DNA from: Methylorubrum salsuginis
GTDB lineage: Bacteria > Pseudomonadota > Alphaproteobacteria > Rhizobiales > Beijerinckiaceae
Direction of reading: 5' to 3'
NCBI RefSeq assembly: GCF_900114375.1
Contig: NZ_FOSV01000007.1
Coordinates: forward strand, 62,001-126,000
DNA: 64,000 bases
Shown here: positions 24,758-34,595 of the stretch, in pieces
Layout: each line of letters begins with the position of its first letter
How positions within the stretch are numbered: the first letter of the stretch is position 1
The notes under the pieces: generated by a model
The model's database searches: none
Told to the model about the DNA's origin: nothing
The model's input: only the letters and a program-made list of their open reading frames with translations
Made by a program: the position numbers and the translations under genes

Positions 24758-25069
24758 TCAGCCCCGCTTCACCACCCGTCGCGCGCCGTAGCCGGCCGCC
24801 GCCCACAGGAAGGCCGCGACCGTGCGGACGGGGAAGAAGGTCGGCATGTCGGCGGCGACCGGGGCCGGCCAGGGCAGGCCGATCTTGGTCACGATCCAGG
24901 CGAACAGCACCGAGATCGCCAGCGCGGCAATCGCCGCGATGAACACCTTGCCGAACTGATCGGCCTTCCAGCCGAGGATGAATGCGACCGCGATCAGCAC
25001 CGGATCGAAGCCGGCGAGGATCCAGACCGAGAACGGGTAGACCGGGACGACGGGAGGAGCGGTGTTCAT
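24758..25069 (-). CDS. Small membrane protein, hypothetical
   Basis: A 103-residue protein with two or three hydrophobic segments (ILAGFDPVLIAVAFILGW, FIAAIAALAISVLFAWIVTKIG and a weaker VAAFLWAAAGYGA). It has no recognised domain. It starts eight bases after the gatA stop, and GGGAGGAGC sits about five bases before ATG 25069, so it is probably co-transcribed with gatA. Its role is unknown. Confidence 0.65.
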   Translation of the reverse strand: MNTAPPVVPVYPFSVWILAGFDPVLIAVAFILGWKADQFGKVFIAAIAALAISVLFAWIVTKIGLPWPAPVAADMPTFFPVRTVAAFLWAAAGYGARRVVKRG

Positions 25070-25076
25070 ACCGGGC

Positions 25077-26558
25077 TCAAGCCCACCACGCGGCGGGGAG
25101 TTTCATCCGCCCGGCCGCGTCCTCGATGGTCTGGGCCGCCGCGAACAGAGTCTCCTCGTCGAAGGGCCGCCCGATGAGCTGGAGGCCGAGGGGCAGGCCC
25201 TGCGAATCGAGCCCCGCGGGCACGGCGATACCGGGCAGGCCGGCCATGTTCACCGTCACGGTGAACACGTCGTTGAGGTACATCTGCACCGGGTCGGCGC
25301 TGGCCATCTCGCCGAGGCCGAAGGCGGCCGAGGGGGTGGCCGGCGTGAGGATCGCATCGACGCCCGCGGCATAGGCCTGCTCGAAGTCGCGCTTGATCAG
25401 CGTGCGGATTTTTTGGGCCCGCACGTAATAGGCGTCGTAATAGCCCGCCGAGAGCACGTAGGTGCCGATCATGATGCGGCGCTTCACCTCGCGGCCGAAG
25501 CCCGCCGCGCGGGTGTTCTCGTACATCGAGGCGATGTCCTTGCCCGGCACCCGCAGGCCGTAGCGGACGCCGTCGTAGCGGGCGAGGTTCGAGGAGGCCT
25601 CGGCCGGGGCGACGATGTAATAGGCCGGCAGCGCGTATTGCGTGTGCGGCAGCGAGATCTCCTTGATCGTCGCGCCCGCGGCCTTCAGCCATTCCGCGCC
25701 CTGGTCCCACAGCCGCAGGATCTCTTCGGGCATGCCCTCGACCCGGTACTCCTTCGGGATGCCGATGGTCAGCCCCTTCACGCCGCGGGAAATCGCGGCC
25801 TCGAAGTCCGGCACGGGCAGATCGACCGAGGTGGTGTCGCGCGGGTCGTGCCCGGCCATGGAGCCGAGCAGGATCGCGCAATCCTGCACCGTGCGGGCGA
25901 TCGGCCCGGCCTGATCGAGGGAGGAGGCGTAGGCGATGATGCCCCAGCGCGAGCAGCGCCCGTAGGTCGGCTTGATGCCGACCGTGCCGGTGAAGGCGGC
26001 GGGCTGGCGGATCGAGCCGCCGGTGTCGGTGGCGGTGGCCCCCAGGCACAGATGCGCCGCGACCGCCGCCGCCGAGCCGCCCGACGAACCACCGGGCACG
26101 AGCGCCGCGTCGGAGCCGTTGCGCCGCCAGGGCGAGATCGTCTTGCCGTAGGCGCTGGTCTCGTTCGACGAGCCCATGGCGAACTCGTCGAGGTTGAGCT
26201 TGCCCAGCATGACCGCGCCGTCGCGCCAGAGCTGGGTCGAGACGTTCGATTCGTAATGCGGCTCGAACCCTTCGAGGATCTTGGAGCCCGCGGTGGTGTG
26301 GACGCCTTGCGTGGCGAACAGGTCCTTGATGCCGAGCGGCAGCCCTTCGAGGGGCCGGGCCTCGCCCTTGGCGATCTTCTCGTCGGAGACTTCCGCCATC
26401 TTCAGCGCGCGGTCGGGCGTTCCCACGATGTAGGCGTTGAGCACACCCGCCTTCTCGATGGCGTCGATGTGCGCCTGCGCGATCTCGCGGGCAGAGAAAT
26501 CCTTCGCCTTCAGCCCGTCGCGGGCCTCGGCCAGGGTGAGTTCGTTGAGTGCCGTCAT
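25077..26558 (-). CDS. gatA: Aspartyl/glutamyl-tRNA(Asn/Gln) amidotransferase subunit A
   Basis: A 493-residue amidase-signature enzyme with the Ser-cisSer-Lys triad in [10 protein letters not shown] (Lys), [12 protein letters not shown] and [11 protein letters not shown]. It releases ammonia from glutamine to amidate misacylated Glu-tRNA(Gln) or Asp-tRNA(Asn) with GatB and GatC. gatC lies 78 bases upstream on the same strand; gatB is not in the window. Length and start ([16 protein letters not shown]) are normal. Confidence 0.95.
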   Translation of the reverse strand: MTALNELTLAEARDGLKAKDFSAREIAQAHIDAIEKAGVLNAYIVGTPDRALKMAEVSDEKIAKGEARPLEGLPLGIKDLFATQGVHTTAGSKILEGFEPHYESNVSTQLWRDGAVMLGKLNLDEFAMGSSNETSAYGKTISPWRRNGSDAALVPGGSSGGSAAAVAAHLCLGATATDTGGSIRQPAAFTGTVGIKPTYGRCSRWGIIAYASSLDQAGPIARTVQDCAILLGSMAGHDPRDTTSVDLPVPDFEAAISRGVKGLTIGIPKEYRVEGMPEEILRLWDQGAEWLKAAGATIKEISLPHTQYALPAYYIVAPAEASSNLARYDGVRYGLRVPGKDIASMYENTRAAGFGREVKRRIMIGTYVLSAGYYDAYYVRAQKIRTLIKRDFEQAYAAGVDAILTPATPSAAFGLGEMASADPVQMYLNDVFTVTVNMAGLPGIAVPAGLDSQGLPLGLQLIGRPFDEETLFAAAQTIEDAAGRMKLPAAWWA

Positions 26559-26636
26559 GAGCGTTCCAGATCGCCGTACCGAATCCCGCGGGGGCAGCCG
26601 CTCGCCGGAGCCGTCGCTCCGCCGAGTCGCAAGAGG

Positions 26637-26924
26637 CTACTCGACGACCTTGGGAACGAGGAAATAATTGTCTTCGGTGTCGGGGGCGTTGGCGACGATG
26701 TCGCTCGCCCGGCCGCCGTCGTTCACGACGTCCTCGCGCTTCTTCATGCGCATCGGCGTCACCGAGGTCATCGGCTCGACGCCGGTGACATCGACCGCGC
26801 CGAGCTGCTCGACGAAGGCCAGGATGGCGTTGAGCTCGCCCTGGAGCGGGCCGACCTCCTCGTCCGTGACCGCGATGCGCGCCAGATGCGCGATGCGCCG
26901 TACCGTCTTCTCGTCGACCGACAT
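26637..26924 (-). CDS. gatC: Aspartyl/glutamyl-tRNA amidotransferase subunit C
   Basis: A 95-residue protein of the usual GatC length: [21 protein letters not shown] at the N-terminus, [22 protein letters not shown] in the middle and the conserved end [11 protein letters not shown]. It stabilises GatA and bridges it to GatB. ATG 26924 gives MSVDEKT; the longer in-frame starts add non-homologous residues. gatA follows in the same direction. Confidence 0.93.
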   Translation of the reverse strand: MSVDEKTVRRIAHLARIAVTDEEVGPLQGELNAILAFVEQLGAVDVTGVEPMTSVTPMRMKKREDVVNDGGRASDIVANAPDTEDNYFLVPKVVE

Positions 26925-27165
26925 GCCGCCCGTGAAACGTTCGAAAAGCCCAGGCGGACGAGCCCGCCCGGCATCGGCCGGGCTATAGCACCGGCTTTCG
27001 CGGCCCGGCAACGGAGGGGGGCACGGAGATGGGGATGGGGCACGATCCGACGCCGGGGCTCTGGCCCTGGTGGAAGCACTGGTTTACCGAAGTCCCGCTT
27101 TCCGGCGGATGCCCGGCCGCGTCGTGGCCCCGATCCGCACCCGCGGGGACAATGCTAGAGAGCCG
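26925..27165. other. Divergent promoter region gatC/pyrC
   Basis: No gene is recognised. It holds the promoters for gatCA (minus) and for the pyrC-plsY-dprA unit (plus). No clear -35/-10 pair, riboswitch or terminator was found. Confidence 0.3.
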
Positions 27166-28476
27166 ATGACCACCGCTCCGCTCCTCCTCTCGAACGCCCA
27201 ACTGCTCGATCCGGCCACCGGTCGCGAGGGGCCCGGCGCCGTGCTGGTGCGGGACGGCCGCATCCAGGGTGTCGCCTGGGGCGCCGCCCCCGGCGCGCCG
27301 GAAGGCTCACAAAAAATCGATTGCGGCGGGCACGTGCTGGCGCCGGGCCTGATGGATCTGCGCGCCTTCGTCGGCGAGCCCGGCGCGGAGCACCGGGAGA
27401 CCCTGGCCTCGGCGAGCGCCGCCGCGGCGGCCGGCGGCGTGACCACGCTGGTCTGCATGCCCGACACCAATCCGGTGATCGACGGGCCGCCCATCGTCGA
27501 CTTCGTGCTGCGCCGCGCCCGCGACACGGCCTGCGTCAACGTCCTGCCGGCCGCCGCCATCACCAAGGGTCTGGCGGGGCGCGAGATGACCGAGTTCGGC
27601 CTGTTGCAGGAAGCCGGCGCCGTCGCCTTCACCGACGGTCTCAAGGCGGTGACGAACGCGCAGGTGATGCGTCGCGCGCTCACCTATGCCCGCGATTTCG
27701 GCGCCCTGCTGATGCAGCATGTCGAGGAGCCGGATCTCGCCGCGGAAGGCGTGATGAATGAGGGCGAGATGGCCTCCCGCCTCGGCCTGATGGGCGTGCC
27801 CCGCGAGGCCGAGACGATCATGCTGGAGCGCGACATCCGCCTCGTGCGGCTCACGGGAGGGCGCTACCATGCGGCGATGATCTCCTGCGCCGATTCCGTC
27901 GAGATCGTCCGGCGGGCGAAGGAGGCGGGGCTTCCGGTCACCTGCGGCGTCTCGGTCAACAACCTCGTGCTGAACGAGGGCGACATCGGCCACTACCGCA
28001 CCTTCTGCAAGCTCTCGCCGCCGTTACGCCGCGAAGACGACCGGCAGGCGGTGATCGCCGCGCTGAACGAGGGCGTGATCGACGTGATCGTCTCCGACCA
28101 CAACCCGCAGGACGTCGAGACCAAGCGTCTGCCCTTCGCCGAGGCCGCCGACGGTGCGCTCGGCATCGAGACCCTGCTCGGCGCGAGCTTGCGGCTGCTC
28201 CATACCGGCGACGTGAGCCTGAAGCGGCTGCTGGCCGCGCTCTCGGCCAATCCGGCCCACCTCCTCGGTCGCGAGGCCGGGCGTCTCGCGCCGGGCGCGC
28301 CCGCCGATCTCGTGCTGATCGACCCCGATCTGCCCTACGTCCTCGACAAGCGGCAGCTCAAGTCGCGGTCCAAGAACTCGCCGTTCGACGAGGCGCGGCT
28401 GCAAGGCGCGGCGGTGCTGACGCTGGTCGGCGGCCGGGTCGTCCACCGCTCCGATCTTTTCGCGGTTGCCGCATGA
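27166..28476 (+). CDS. pyrC: Dihydroorotase-like protein lacking HxH metal ligands (PyrC' type)
   Basis: A 436-residue amidohydrolase-fold protein clearly of the dihydroorotase family ([33 protein letters not shown]). The metal-binding His-x-His expected after the first Asp is replaced: residues 64-73 read [10 protein letters not shown], with Arg 66 and Phe 68 where the two histidines belong, and the substrate Arg is Gly 70. It is therefore probably inactive. In several bacteria such a pseudo-dihydroorotase is the structural partner needed by PyrB. It overlaps plsY by four bases. A working dihydroorotase should be encoded elsewhere. ATG 27166 starts [16 protein letters not shown]. Confidence 0.88.
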   Translation: MTTAPLLLSNAQLLDPATGREGPGAVLVRDGRIQGVAWGAAPGAPEGSQKIDCGGHVLAPGLMDLRAFVGEPGAEHRETLASASAAAAAGGVTTLVCMPDTNPVIDGPPIVDFVLRRARDTACVNVLPAAAITKGLAGREMTEFGLLQEAGAVAFTDGLKAVTNAQVMRRALTYARDFGALLMQHVEEPDLAAEGVMNEGEMASRLGLMGVPREAETIMLERDIRLVRLTGGRYHAAMISCADSVEIVRRAKEAGLPVTCGVSVNNLVLNEGDIGHYRTFCKLSPPLRREDDRQAVIAALNEGVIDVIVSDHNPQDVETKRLPFAEAADGALGIETLLGASLRLLHTGDVSLKRLLAALSANPAHLLGREAGRLAPGAPADLVLIDPDLPYVLDKRQLKSRSKNSPFDEARLQGAAVLTLVGGRVVHRSDLFAVAA

Positions 28477-29081
28477 GCACCCTTCTCGAGGCCGGCTGGC
28501 CGCCGCTCATCGGCGCCCTCGCGTTCGGCTATCTCCTCGGCTCGATCCCGTTCGGGTTGATCCTCACCAAGGTCGCCGGGCTCGGCGACGTGCGCTCGAT
28601 CGGATCGGGCAATATCGGGGCGACCAACGTGCTGCGCACCGGCCGGAAGGGCCTCGCCGCCGCGACGCTCCTCGGCGATGCGCTCAAGGGCACGGCGGCC
28701 GTGCTGATCGCCGGGCTTTGGGGGGAGGGGCCGGCTCTGGCCGCAGGGCTCGGGGCCTTCCTCGGGCACCTCTTTCCGGTCTGGCTCGGGTTCAAGGGCG
28801 GCAAGGGGGTCGCGACCTTCATCGGCATCCTCATCGCCTTGAGCCCGCCGACCCTGCTCGCCTTCGCGGCGATCTGGCTCGGCCTCGCCTTCGCGCTGAA
28901 ATACTCCTCGCTCGCCGCGCTCGCGGCCTCGGCGGCCACGCCCCTCGTGCTGTGGGCGCTGGGACACGGGCACGTTGCAGCACTCTTCCTCGTGCTCGCG
29001 GCCCTGCTATGGTGGAAGCACGCCCCCAACATCCGCCGGCTCGCCGCGGGCACCGAGGGGCGGATCGGGCAGAAGGGCTGA
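28473..29081 (+). CDS. plsY: Glycerol-3-phosphate acyltransferase PlsY
   Basis: A 202-residue inner-membrane protein with about five to seven hydrophobic segments. Conserved PlsY loops are present: [42 protein letters not shown]. It acylates glycerol-3-phosphate from acyl-phosphate in phospholipid synthesis. Its ATG overlaps the pyrC stop (ATGA, 28473-28476). dprA begins 29 bases later, giving the unit pyrC-plsY-dprA. Confidence 0.93.
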   Translation: MSTLLEAGWPPLIGALAFGYLLGSIPFGLILTKVAGLGDVRSIGSGNIGATNVLRTGRKGLAAATLLGDALKGTAAVLIAGLWGEGPALAAGLGAFLGHLFPVWLGFKGGKGVATFIGILIALSPPTLLAFAAIWLGLAFALKYSSLAALAASAATPLVLWALGHGHVAALFLVLAALLWWKHAPNIRRLAAGTEGRIGQKG

Positions 29082-29110
29082 GACCGACTCCCGGACGAAG
29101 GGGGTTTTCG

Positions 29111-30310
29111 ATGCAGCTCACCGACGCGCAGCGCTTCGATTGGCTACGCCTGATCCGCACCGAGCGCGTCGGGCCCCGCACCTTCCGCGGGCTGATCAAC
29201 CGCTTCGGAAGCGCGGCGGCGGCTTTGGACGCCCTGCCGGACCTGACCCAGCGCACCGGCAAGCCCATCGTCCCGGCCTCGAAAGCCCAGATCGAGCGCG
29301 AACTGGCCGCCGCCGCCCGGCTCGGGGTGCGCTACCTCGCCATGGGCGAGGCGGAGTATCCGAAAAGCCTGCACGCCACCGACACGGCGCCGCCCCTGAT
29401 CGCGCTGCGCGGCGAGGCCGGCGCCCTCCTCAAACCCTCGGTCGCCCTCGTCGGCTCGCGCAACGCCTCGACAGCCGGCCTCGCCTTCACCGAGCGGCTC
29501 GCGACCGGCCTCGCGGAGGCGGGTCTCGTCGTCGTCTCGGGGCTCGCCCGCGGCATCGACGCCCGCGCTCACCGGGCCTCGCTCAAGGGCGGCACCGTGG
29601 CGGTGATCGCGGGCGGGCACGACAAGATCTATCCCGACAGCCACAAGGGCCTCGTCGACGACATTCTGGAGGCCGGCGGCGCCCTCGTCGCCGAGATGCC
29701 GATGGGCTGGGTGCCGAGGGGACGCGACTTCCCCCGCCGCAACCGCATCATCTCGGGGCTCTCCCTCGGCACCGTCGTGGTCGAGGCCGCGCGCCGCTCC
29801 GGCTCGCTCATCACCGCCCGCTTCGCCCTCGAGCAAGGGAGGGAGGTGTTCGCCGTGCCGGGCTCGCCCCTCGATCCGCGCGCCGAGGGCACCAACGACC
29901 TGATCCGCCAAGGGGCGACCCTGGTGGCGGAGGTGGAGCACGTGCTCACGGTCATCGAACCGCTGATCTCCGGCGGTGGAAGCATCCCAGACGGCGTCGC
30001 CGAGCGGGCGGAAGCGGAGGCGCCCGATTATTGGGACGAGATCGATCTCGACGGCGGAGGCCCGCGCCCCGTGGTCGCCGCCCTGCACGAGGAACCGGCG
30101 CCCTTCCTCGAAGCGCCGGTCGCCGAGTCGGGCGATGCCGGCGCGCGGCTCCTCGCGGCGCTGAGCCCTGCGCCCGTCGGCACCGACGCGCTCGCCCGCG
30201 CCACCGGCCTGCCGGTGCGGGTGGTGCATTCCCTGCTGCTCGAACTCGAACTCGACGGCCGGATCGAACGCCACGGGAGCGGCACCGTCTCGCTGCTGTC
30301 GCGGGCGTGA
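29111..30310 (+). CDS. dprA: DNA-processing protein DprA
   Basis: A 399-residue protein. The N-terminal helical domain ([17 protein letters not shown]) is followed by the Rossmann-like DprA core with [34 protein letters not shown] and [12 protein letters not shown], then a C-terminal winged-helix segment ([16 protein letters not shown]). DprA loads RecA on incoming single-stranded DNA in natural transformation and is kept in many species without known competence. ATG 29111 gives [11 protein letters not shown]. It is the last gene of the pyrC-plsY unit. Confidence 0.92.
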   Translation: MQLTDAQRFDWLRLIRTERVGPRTFRGLINRFGSAAAALDALPDLTQRTGKPIVPASKAQIERELAAAARLGVRYLAMGEAEYPKSLHATDTAPPLIALRGEAGALLKPSVALVGSRNASTAGLAFTERLATGLAEAGLVVVSGLARGIDARAHRASLKGGTVAVIAGGHDKIYPDSHKGLVDDILEAGGALVAEMPMGWVPRGRDFPRRNRIISGLSLGTVVVEAARRSGSLITARFALEQGREVFAVPGSPLDPRAEGTNDLIRQGATLVAEVEHVLTVIEPLISGGGSIPDGVAERAEAEAPDYWDEIDLDGGGPRPVVAALHEEPAPFLEAPVAESGDAGARLLAALSPAPVGTDALARATGLPVRVVHSLLLELELDGRIERHGSGTVSLLSRA

Positions 30311-30622
30311 GGGGCGGGGGCCGGTGCGCTCCCTTTCCGCACAATTCACATTGAATGCCGTTAACCTTTGCACAATTTATTTCGTTTGCCCGAATCTGCG
30401 GCACTTCCTTAAATTGCCGGAGGAGCGGGAAGATCGGCCAAGCCGATGCTGGTTCCGGCAGGCCGTCGAGGCCCGCCGCGACCTCGTCCCCTCCCCACAA
30501 CCGGGCGGAACCCGCCCCGGACCGGTCTGTCGCAGGTGGAAGACCGGCCTCGCATAGGTCCGCCTGCCGGTATTCGGGTCCCTTGCCCGGAGGCCGTGGG
30601 GCTGCAGGACGACGCGACCGTG
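30311..30622. other. Intergenic region with AT-rich promoter-like patch and half repeat
   Basis: Bases 30345-30415 are distinctly AT-rich for this genome (TTGAATGCCGTTAACC, CACAATTTATTTCG, CTTCCTTAAATTG) and probably hold the promoter of the SGNH hydrolase gene. A half copy of the CCCCTCCCCACAA repeat is at 30488-30500. No gene is supported here, although a long upstream extension of the next reading frame is open. Confidence 0.4.
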
Positions 30623-31468
30623 ATGCGGATTCTGTTCGGGAACCGGGCTCTCCCCGCCGCATGGCGTCGGGGGCCCCGCGTGGCGGCCCTCGGTCTGGCC
30701 CTCAGCCTGTCCTCGACCGCCGTCCTCGCCTATGCCGACCTCGTATCGGATCGGATCGATCTCGGCCTGTTCGACGACGAGCCCGCGCCCGTTCCGGGGA
30801 GCCTGCCGCGCGTCGCCCACCGCATCGCCACGGGCGAGCCCCTGCGGATCGTCGCCTTCGGATCGTCCTCGACGGAAGGGATCGGCGCCAGCACCCGCGC
30901 CGCCTCCTACCCGGCCCGCCTGGAGGCGCTGCTGCGCCGTGCCCTGCCGCAGCTCGGCGGCGACATCCTCGTCGACAATCGCGGCATCGGCGGCGAGGCG
31001 GTGGACGAGATGCTGGCCCGGCTCGACCGCGACGTGATCAAGCCGGCGCCCGACCTCGTGATCTGGCAGACCGGCAGCAACGATCCCCTGCGCGGCATCT
31101 CGCTGACCCATTTCCGCAAGGCGACGCAGGCCGCGGTCGCGCGCATCCGCGAGGCCGGCATCGACGTGGTGCTGATGGAGCCGCAATGGTGCCCGGCGCT
31201 GGACGCCACGCCCGGCGCCGACCGTTTTCGCGACGCGGTGCGCGACATCGGCGCCGAACTCGGCGTGCCGGTGATCCGCCGCTCGGACCTGATGCGCGGC
31301 TGGATCGCCCAGAGCCGTCTCACCCGCTCCGAACTCTTCGCCAAGGACGGCCTGCACATGGCCGATGGCGGCTACGCCCTGCTTGCCGAGGCGGCCGCCG
31401 CGGAAGTGGTGCGCGGCGCCGATGCGGCGGCGACGGACACGGAGCCGGGCCCGACGGTGGCGGAGTGA
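30623..31468 (+). CDS. SGNH/GDSL-family hydrolase, exported
   Basis: A 281-residue protein with an N-terminal membrane segment (VAALGLALSLSSTAVLAYA), either a signal or an anchor. The SGNH blocks are visible: block I IVAFGSSSTEGIGAS with the nucleophile Ser, block II Gly in NRGIGGEAVDEM, block III QTGSND with the Asn, and block V DGLHMADGGYALLAE with Asp and His. Such enzymes cut or transfer ester bonds, often on sugars, lipids or cell-wall polymers. Its stop overlaps the GTG start of the papain-like gene that follows, suggesting one pathway. Confidence 0.82.
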   Translation: MRILFGNRALPAAWRRGPRVAALGLALSLSSTAVLAYADLVSDRIDLGLFDDEPAPVPGSLPRVAHRIATGEPLRIVAFGSSSTEGIGASTRAASYPARLEALLRRALPQLGGDILVDNRGIGGEAVDEMLARLDRDVIKPAPDLVIWQTGSNDPLRGISLTHFRKATQAAVARIREAGIDVVLMEPQWCPALDATPGADRFRDAVRDIGAELGVPVIRRSDLMRGWIAQSRLTRSELFAKDGLHMADGGYALLAEAAAAEVVRGADAAATDTEPGPTVAE

Positions 31469-32598
31469 GGCAGGCCGCGGGCCGGCTTCTCCTCGCGCTG
31501 CTGGCCATCCTCGCCGCAGAGCCGGCGAGCGCCCTGGACACGCACCTCCTGCCGGAGCGTCCGGCCTATGCCCGGAGCCGGGGCTGCCCCGAGACGGCCG
31601 TGGCGCTGCCCGCGCGGCAAGGCACCCATCCGCTCGATGGGCGGATCAGCCCCGATCCGGCACGCTCGCCGATGAGCCAGGGCGACAGCGCGATCTGCTT
31701 CGCCTACGCCACCGCCGACATGATCTCGCAGCGGGTCGGCGTCACGGTCTCGGCGCTCGATGTGGCCACCCGCTACTACTTCGCCGACCCCGCCGGGCTG
31801 TTTCGCAGCCGCGACCGGGCCCTGCGCCGTTACCTCGCCGCGAATCCCGACCTGACCGAAGAGATCGCCGAAAGCCGCAACGACACGGAAGCCTCCAAGG
31901 AGCGCAACCCTCTGCGAAAGCCGTTCTTCGACAAGCTGGAGGACGGGCAGGAGGCGGCGGCGGCTCTGCTCTACAATCTCGGCGGCCTGTGCCCGGACCG
32001 CGACCTGCCCTCGTTCGACGGCTACGGCCAGCATGTCCGCACGCTCGGGCGCTTACGCTGGACGAGCCGGCTCGCTCCGAAGATGAGCTGGCGCAGCCTC
32101 GGCGGCACCGTCGACAGGCTGCGCGATCCCGCCACCGACGCCTTCAACGCCGGCTGGATCGCCCATGTCGAGCGACGCTGCCGCCGCATACCCCTGCCGG
32201 TGCCGCTGCTACCGGTCTCGCACGGAATCGCCGACAACCAGCTCGACTTCATGGAGCGGGCGAGGACCGGCGATCCGGACCTCGCCCGGGGCTCGGACCG
32301 CCTGATGGCGATGATCGATTACGCCCTCGACCACGGCCGCCTGCCGGTGGTCGGCTATTCCTGGTACGTGCTGGAGGAGCGCAACCCCAAGGATCCGGAC
32401 CTCGCCGCCGACCATTCGAGCCCGATCCTCGGCCGCCGCAAGCTCGGCGGGCGCTGCCACTACCACCTGCAGGACAATACCGGTGAGTATTGCGCCCGGA
32501 TGCGCCCGGGCATCCGCGAACGATGCGCCTTGGGCCGGGTCTGGCTCGACGAGGCGGAACTGCGCGCCTCGCTCTACAGCGTGATCTATCTCCGGTAG
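31465..32598 (+). CDS. Predicted secreted papain-like (C1) cysteine protease
   Basis: A 377-residue protein from GTG 31465 (overlapping the previous stop, GTGA), with a signal peptide (LLLALLAILAAEPASA). I recognise no close named family, but the layout matches papain. SQGDSAICFAYATAD (residues 71-85) aligns with QGxCGSCWAFSAVA, giving Gln 72 as oxyanion residue and Cys 78 as nucleophile at the canonical distance of six. DHSSPILGRRK places His 317, and YHLQDNTGEYC places Asn 338 at the right order and spacing. Several extra cysteines (41, 321, 343, 354 region) may form disulfides. The role is unknown; the exported SGNH hydrolase upstream hints at envelope work. Confidence 0.62.
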   Translation: MRQAAGRLLLALLAILAAEPASALDTHLLPERPAYARSRGCPETAVALPARQGTHPLDGRISPDPARSPMSQGDSAICFAYATADMISQRVGVTVSALDVATRYYFADPAGLFRSRDRALRRYLAANPDLTEEIAESRNDTEASKERNPLRKPFFDKLEDGQEAAAALLYNLGGLCPDRDLPSFDGYGQHVRTLGRLRWTSRLAPKMSWRSLGGTVDRLRDPATDAFNAGWIAHVERRCRRIPLPVPLLPVSHGIADNQLDFMERARTGDPDLARGSDRLMAMIDYALDHGRLPVVGYSWYVLEERNPKDPDLAADHSSPILGRRKLGGRCHYHLQDNTGEYCARMRPGIRERCALGRVWLDEAELRASLYSVIYLR

Positions 32599-32628
32599 GG
32601 TGACGCGCGACAGGCGAGGGGAGGGACC

Positions 32629-33318
32629 ATGGCGCTCGAAATCGGCCTTCTGGTCTTCCCGCGGGTGCAACAGCTCGACCTGACCGGGCCCTACGAGGTG
32701 TTCGCCTCGCTGCCCGAGACCAACGTCCATCTCGTCGCGAGAAATCTCGCGCCGATCACCAGCGCCACCGGCCTCGTGCTGACCCCGACGATCACCTTCT
32801 CGGACTGTCCCGCCCTCGACGTGCTGTGCGTGCCGGGCGGCGTCGGCGTGAACGCCCAGATGGAGGATGCCGAGACGCTCGACTTCGTCCGCCGGCAGGC
32901 TGCGGGCGTCCGCTATCTCACCTCGGTCTGCACCGGCGCCCTGGTGCTCGGCGCCGCCGGGCTGCTGACGGGGCGGCGCGCCACGACCCACTGGGCCGCG
33001 CACGATCTGCTCGCCGCCTTCGGCGCGGTGCCGGTGGAGGGCCGCGTGGTGCGGGACGGCAACCTCGTGACCGGCGGCGGCGTGACCGCGGGCATCGACT
33101 TCGCCCTGACGCTCGCCGCCGAACTCACCGATCCGGCCACCGCCCAGGCGATCCAGTTGCAGCACGAATACGCCCCGGCCCCGCCCTTCGACGCCGGCCA
33201 CCCCGAGACCGCGGATCCTGCCGTCACCGCCGTCGCGCGGAAAAGGCTCGCGGCGAGTCGGGCCGAACGCGAAGCGATCGTGGCGCGGATCGCTTCGAAA
33301 CAAGATCGTTCGGATTGA
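32629..33318 (+). CDS. DJ-1/PfpI family protein, isonitrile hydratase-like
   Basis: A 229-residue protein with the class I glutamine amidotransferase-like fold: IGLLVFPRVQQLDLTGPYEVFA, LCVPGGVG, and the nucleophile elbow TSVCTGALVLGAAGLL with Cys 101 followed by Thr 102, and Asp 17. These three residues are those reported for isonitrile hydratase (InhA) of Pseudomonas, and THWAAHDLL is also family-typical. No HTH domain follows, so it is not a GlxA/FtrA-type regulator. GAGGGGAGGGACC precedes ATG 32629. Activity on isonitriles is plausible but unproven. Confidence 0.78.
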   Translation: MALEIGLLVFPRVQQLDLTGPYEVFASLPETNVHLVARNLAPITSATGLVLTPTITFSDCPALDVLCVPGGVGVNAQMEDAETLDFVRRQAAGVRYLTSVCTGALVLGAAGLLTGRRATTHWAAHDLLAAFGAVPVEGRVVRDGNLVTGGGVTAGIDFALTLAAELTDPATAQAIQLQHEYAPAPPFDAGHPETADPAVTAVARKRLAASRAEREAIVARIASKQDRSD

Positions 33319-33460
33319 CCGCAGCGGCGGCAGCCGCTCCCCCCTCTCCCGGCACAGCGGGGCGCGGGGATGCGCGTCCCGCCGCATCGGTTGAGCGGCA
33401 GCCGTACAGTCGCCCTCCGCCTCGCTTCGCCTCCGCCTCGCGATGACGGTGCTGCAAACG

Positions 33461-33492
33461 AAAAACCCCGCCGCGGGGGAGCCGCGGCGGGG
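33461..33492 (-). terminator. Rho-independent terminator of the IalB-like gene
   Basis: On the minus strand a perfect 11-base-pair stem (CCCCGCCGCGG / CCGCGGCGGGG, 33492-33466) with a 5-base loop is followed directly by TTTTT (33465-33461). It lies 29 bases after the stop at 33521. Confidence 0.88.
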
Positions 33493-33520
33493 CGATACGG
33501 TCAGGCAGGACGCCTGGCGC

Positions 33521-34324
33521 TTACTTCGGCGCGGCGCTGGCGGCAGGCGCGGCCGGAGCGGGGGCGGCGCCGCCCTGCTGCTCCAGCTTCTTGCGCATGT
33601 CGTCGCTGCGCTTCTCCATCTCGGCCTGGAGCTTCTTCTGCTGCTCCTCCAGCACCTTCGGGTCGATGGCCGGGCCGTCGAAGGCCTTGCCGAAGCCGGC
33701 GAGCGGCACGGCGAAGACGACCTCGCGCTGGGTCTGGTTCTGCACCGAGACGTTGAGCGTCGTGCCCTTCTTGAAGGCGGCCAGAAGCTCGGCGGAGACG
33801 GCCGGGGCCTCGGCGAAGCAGCCGTTGGGGAAGCAGACGGCGAACTTGCCGGCGGTGGTCTCCTTGCCGTCGACGCTGAAGCGGATGCCCGGCGCCAGCA
33901 TCAGGCCGAGCGGCAGGAGGAAGCGGACGACCTTCACCTCCTGCTTCACCTGCGGATTCTTCATGTCGTAGAGGGCGACCGCCATCACCGGCTGGCCCGA
34001 ATCCGACACGAAGTCGCGGGTGGTGTAGCAGACGTCGGTGCCCGAGGCGTTGTCCTTGCCGCAGACCTTGGTCCAGTCGGCCTGGCTCGGCTCGGACTTC
34101 ACGTTGATGATCTGCGGGCCGGTCTGCTGGGCCTGCTGGCCGGCGGGCGCGGCCGGCTGGGACTGGGCCGGCGCGGGCGTCGGGGCGGGGGCCGCGGGCT
34201 TCTTGGCGGCCTGCGCGAACGCGGTGCCACCCAGGCCCGCCCCCAGGCCCGCCATGGCGAGAACGGCGGCCACGCGCAGCGCGTGCGCAGGAGACTTGGC
34301 CATGGAAGACTTGGCAAGGAACAT
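33521..34324 (-). CDS. Invasion-associated locus B (IalB)-like periplasmic protein
   Basis: A 267-residue protein with a signal peptide (AAVLAMAGLGAGLGGTAFAQ), a Pro/Ala/Gln-rich linker to about residue 70 and an IalB-type domain: WTKVCGKDNASGTDVCYTTRDF, LLPLGLMLAPGIRFSVDG and KFAVCFPNGCFAEAPV-like with paired cysteines. The last 50 residues are a charged helix (EEQQKKLQAEMEKRSDDMRKKLEQQ) and an Ala/Pro tail. IalB-fold proteins are common envelope proteins in Rhizobiales and not only in pathogens. ATG 34303 (MAKSPA) is an alternative start. Confidence 0.82.
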   Translation of the reverse strand: MFLAKSSMAKSPAHALRVAAVLAMAGLGAGLGGTAFAQAAKKPAAPAPTPAPAQSQPAAPAGQQAQQTGPQIINVKSEPSQADWTKVCGKDNASGTDVCYTTRDFVSDSGQPVMAVALYDMKNPQVKQEVKVVRFLLPLGLMLAPGIRFSVDGKETTAGKFAVCFPNGCFAEAPAVSAELLAAFKKGTTLNVSVQNQTQREVVFAVPLAGFGKAFDGPAIDPKVLEEQQKKLQAEMEKRSDDMRKKLEQQGGAAPAPAAPAASAAPK

Positions 34325-34595
34325 CGGCGTTATGACCCTTCAGCGGATGGCGCACCAAGTGCGGCGCGGTGTCCTGACGCGCGCCGGCCTCCTGGGAAAA
34401 CGAGCCCGCCCCGTCGAACCGCGGCGCGACCCTCGTCCAGAGGTGCGCCGGATCGTCTTGCGCGGCGGGAACGCGATGCGTTCCTCGACCGAACGAGCGG
34501 GCGGCCTGCTTTCCCCCGGAATGAGGCGAAGGCATGACGCCTGCGCCGTACACGCCCCGGCGCCACGGCTCAAGCGTCGGCGCAGGCGAGACGTC
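34325..34595. other. Gap between TonB receptor and IalB-like gene
   Basis: No gene, clear terminator or known RNA is seen. It must contain the promoter of the IalB-like gene on the minus strand. Confidence 0.3.
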
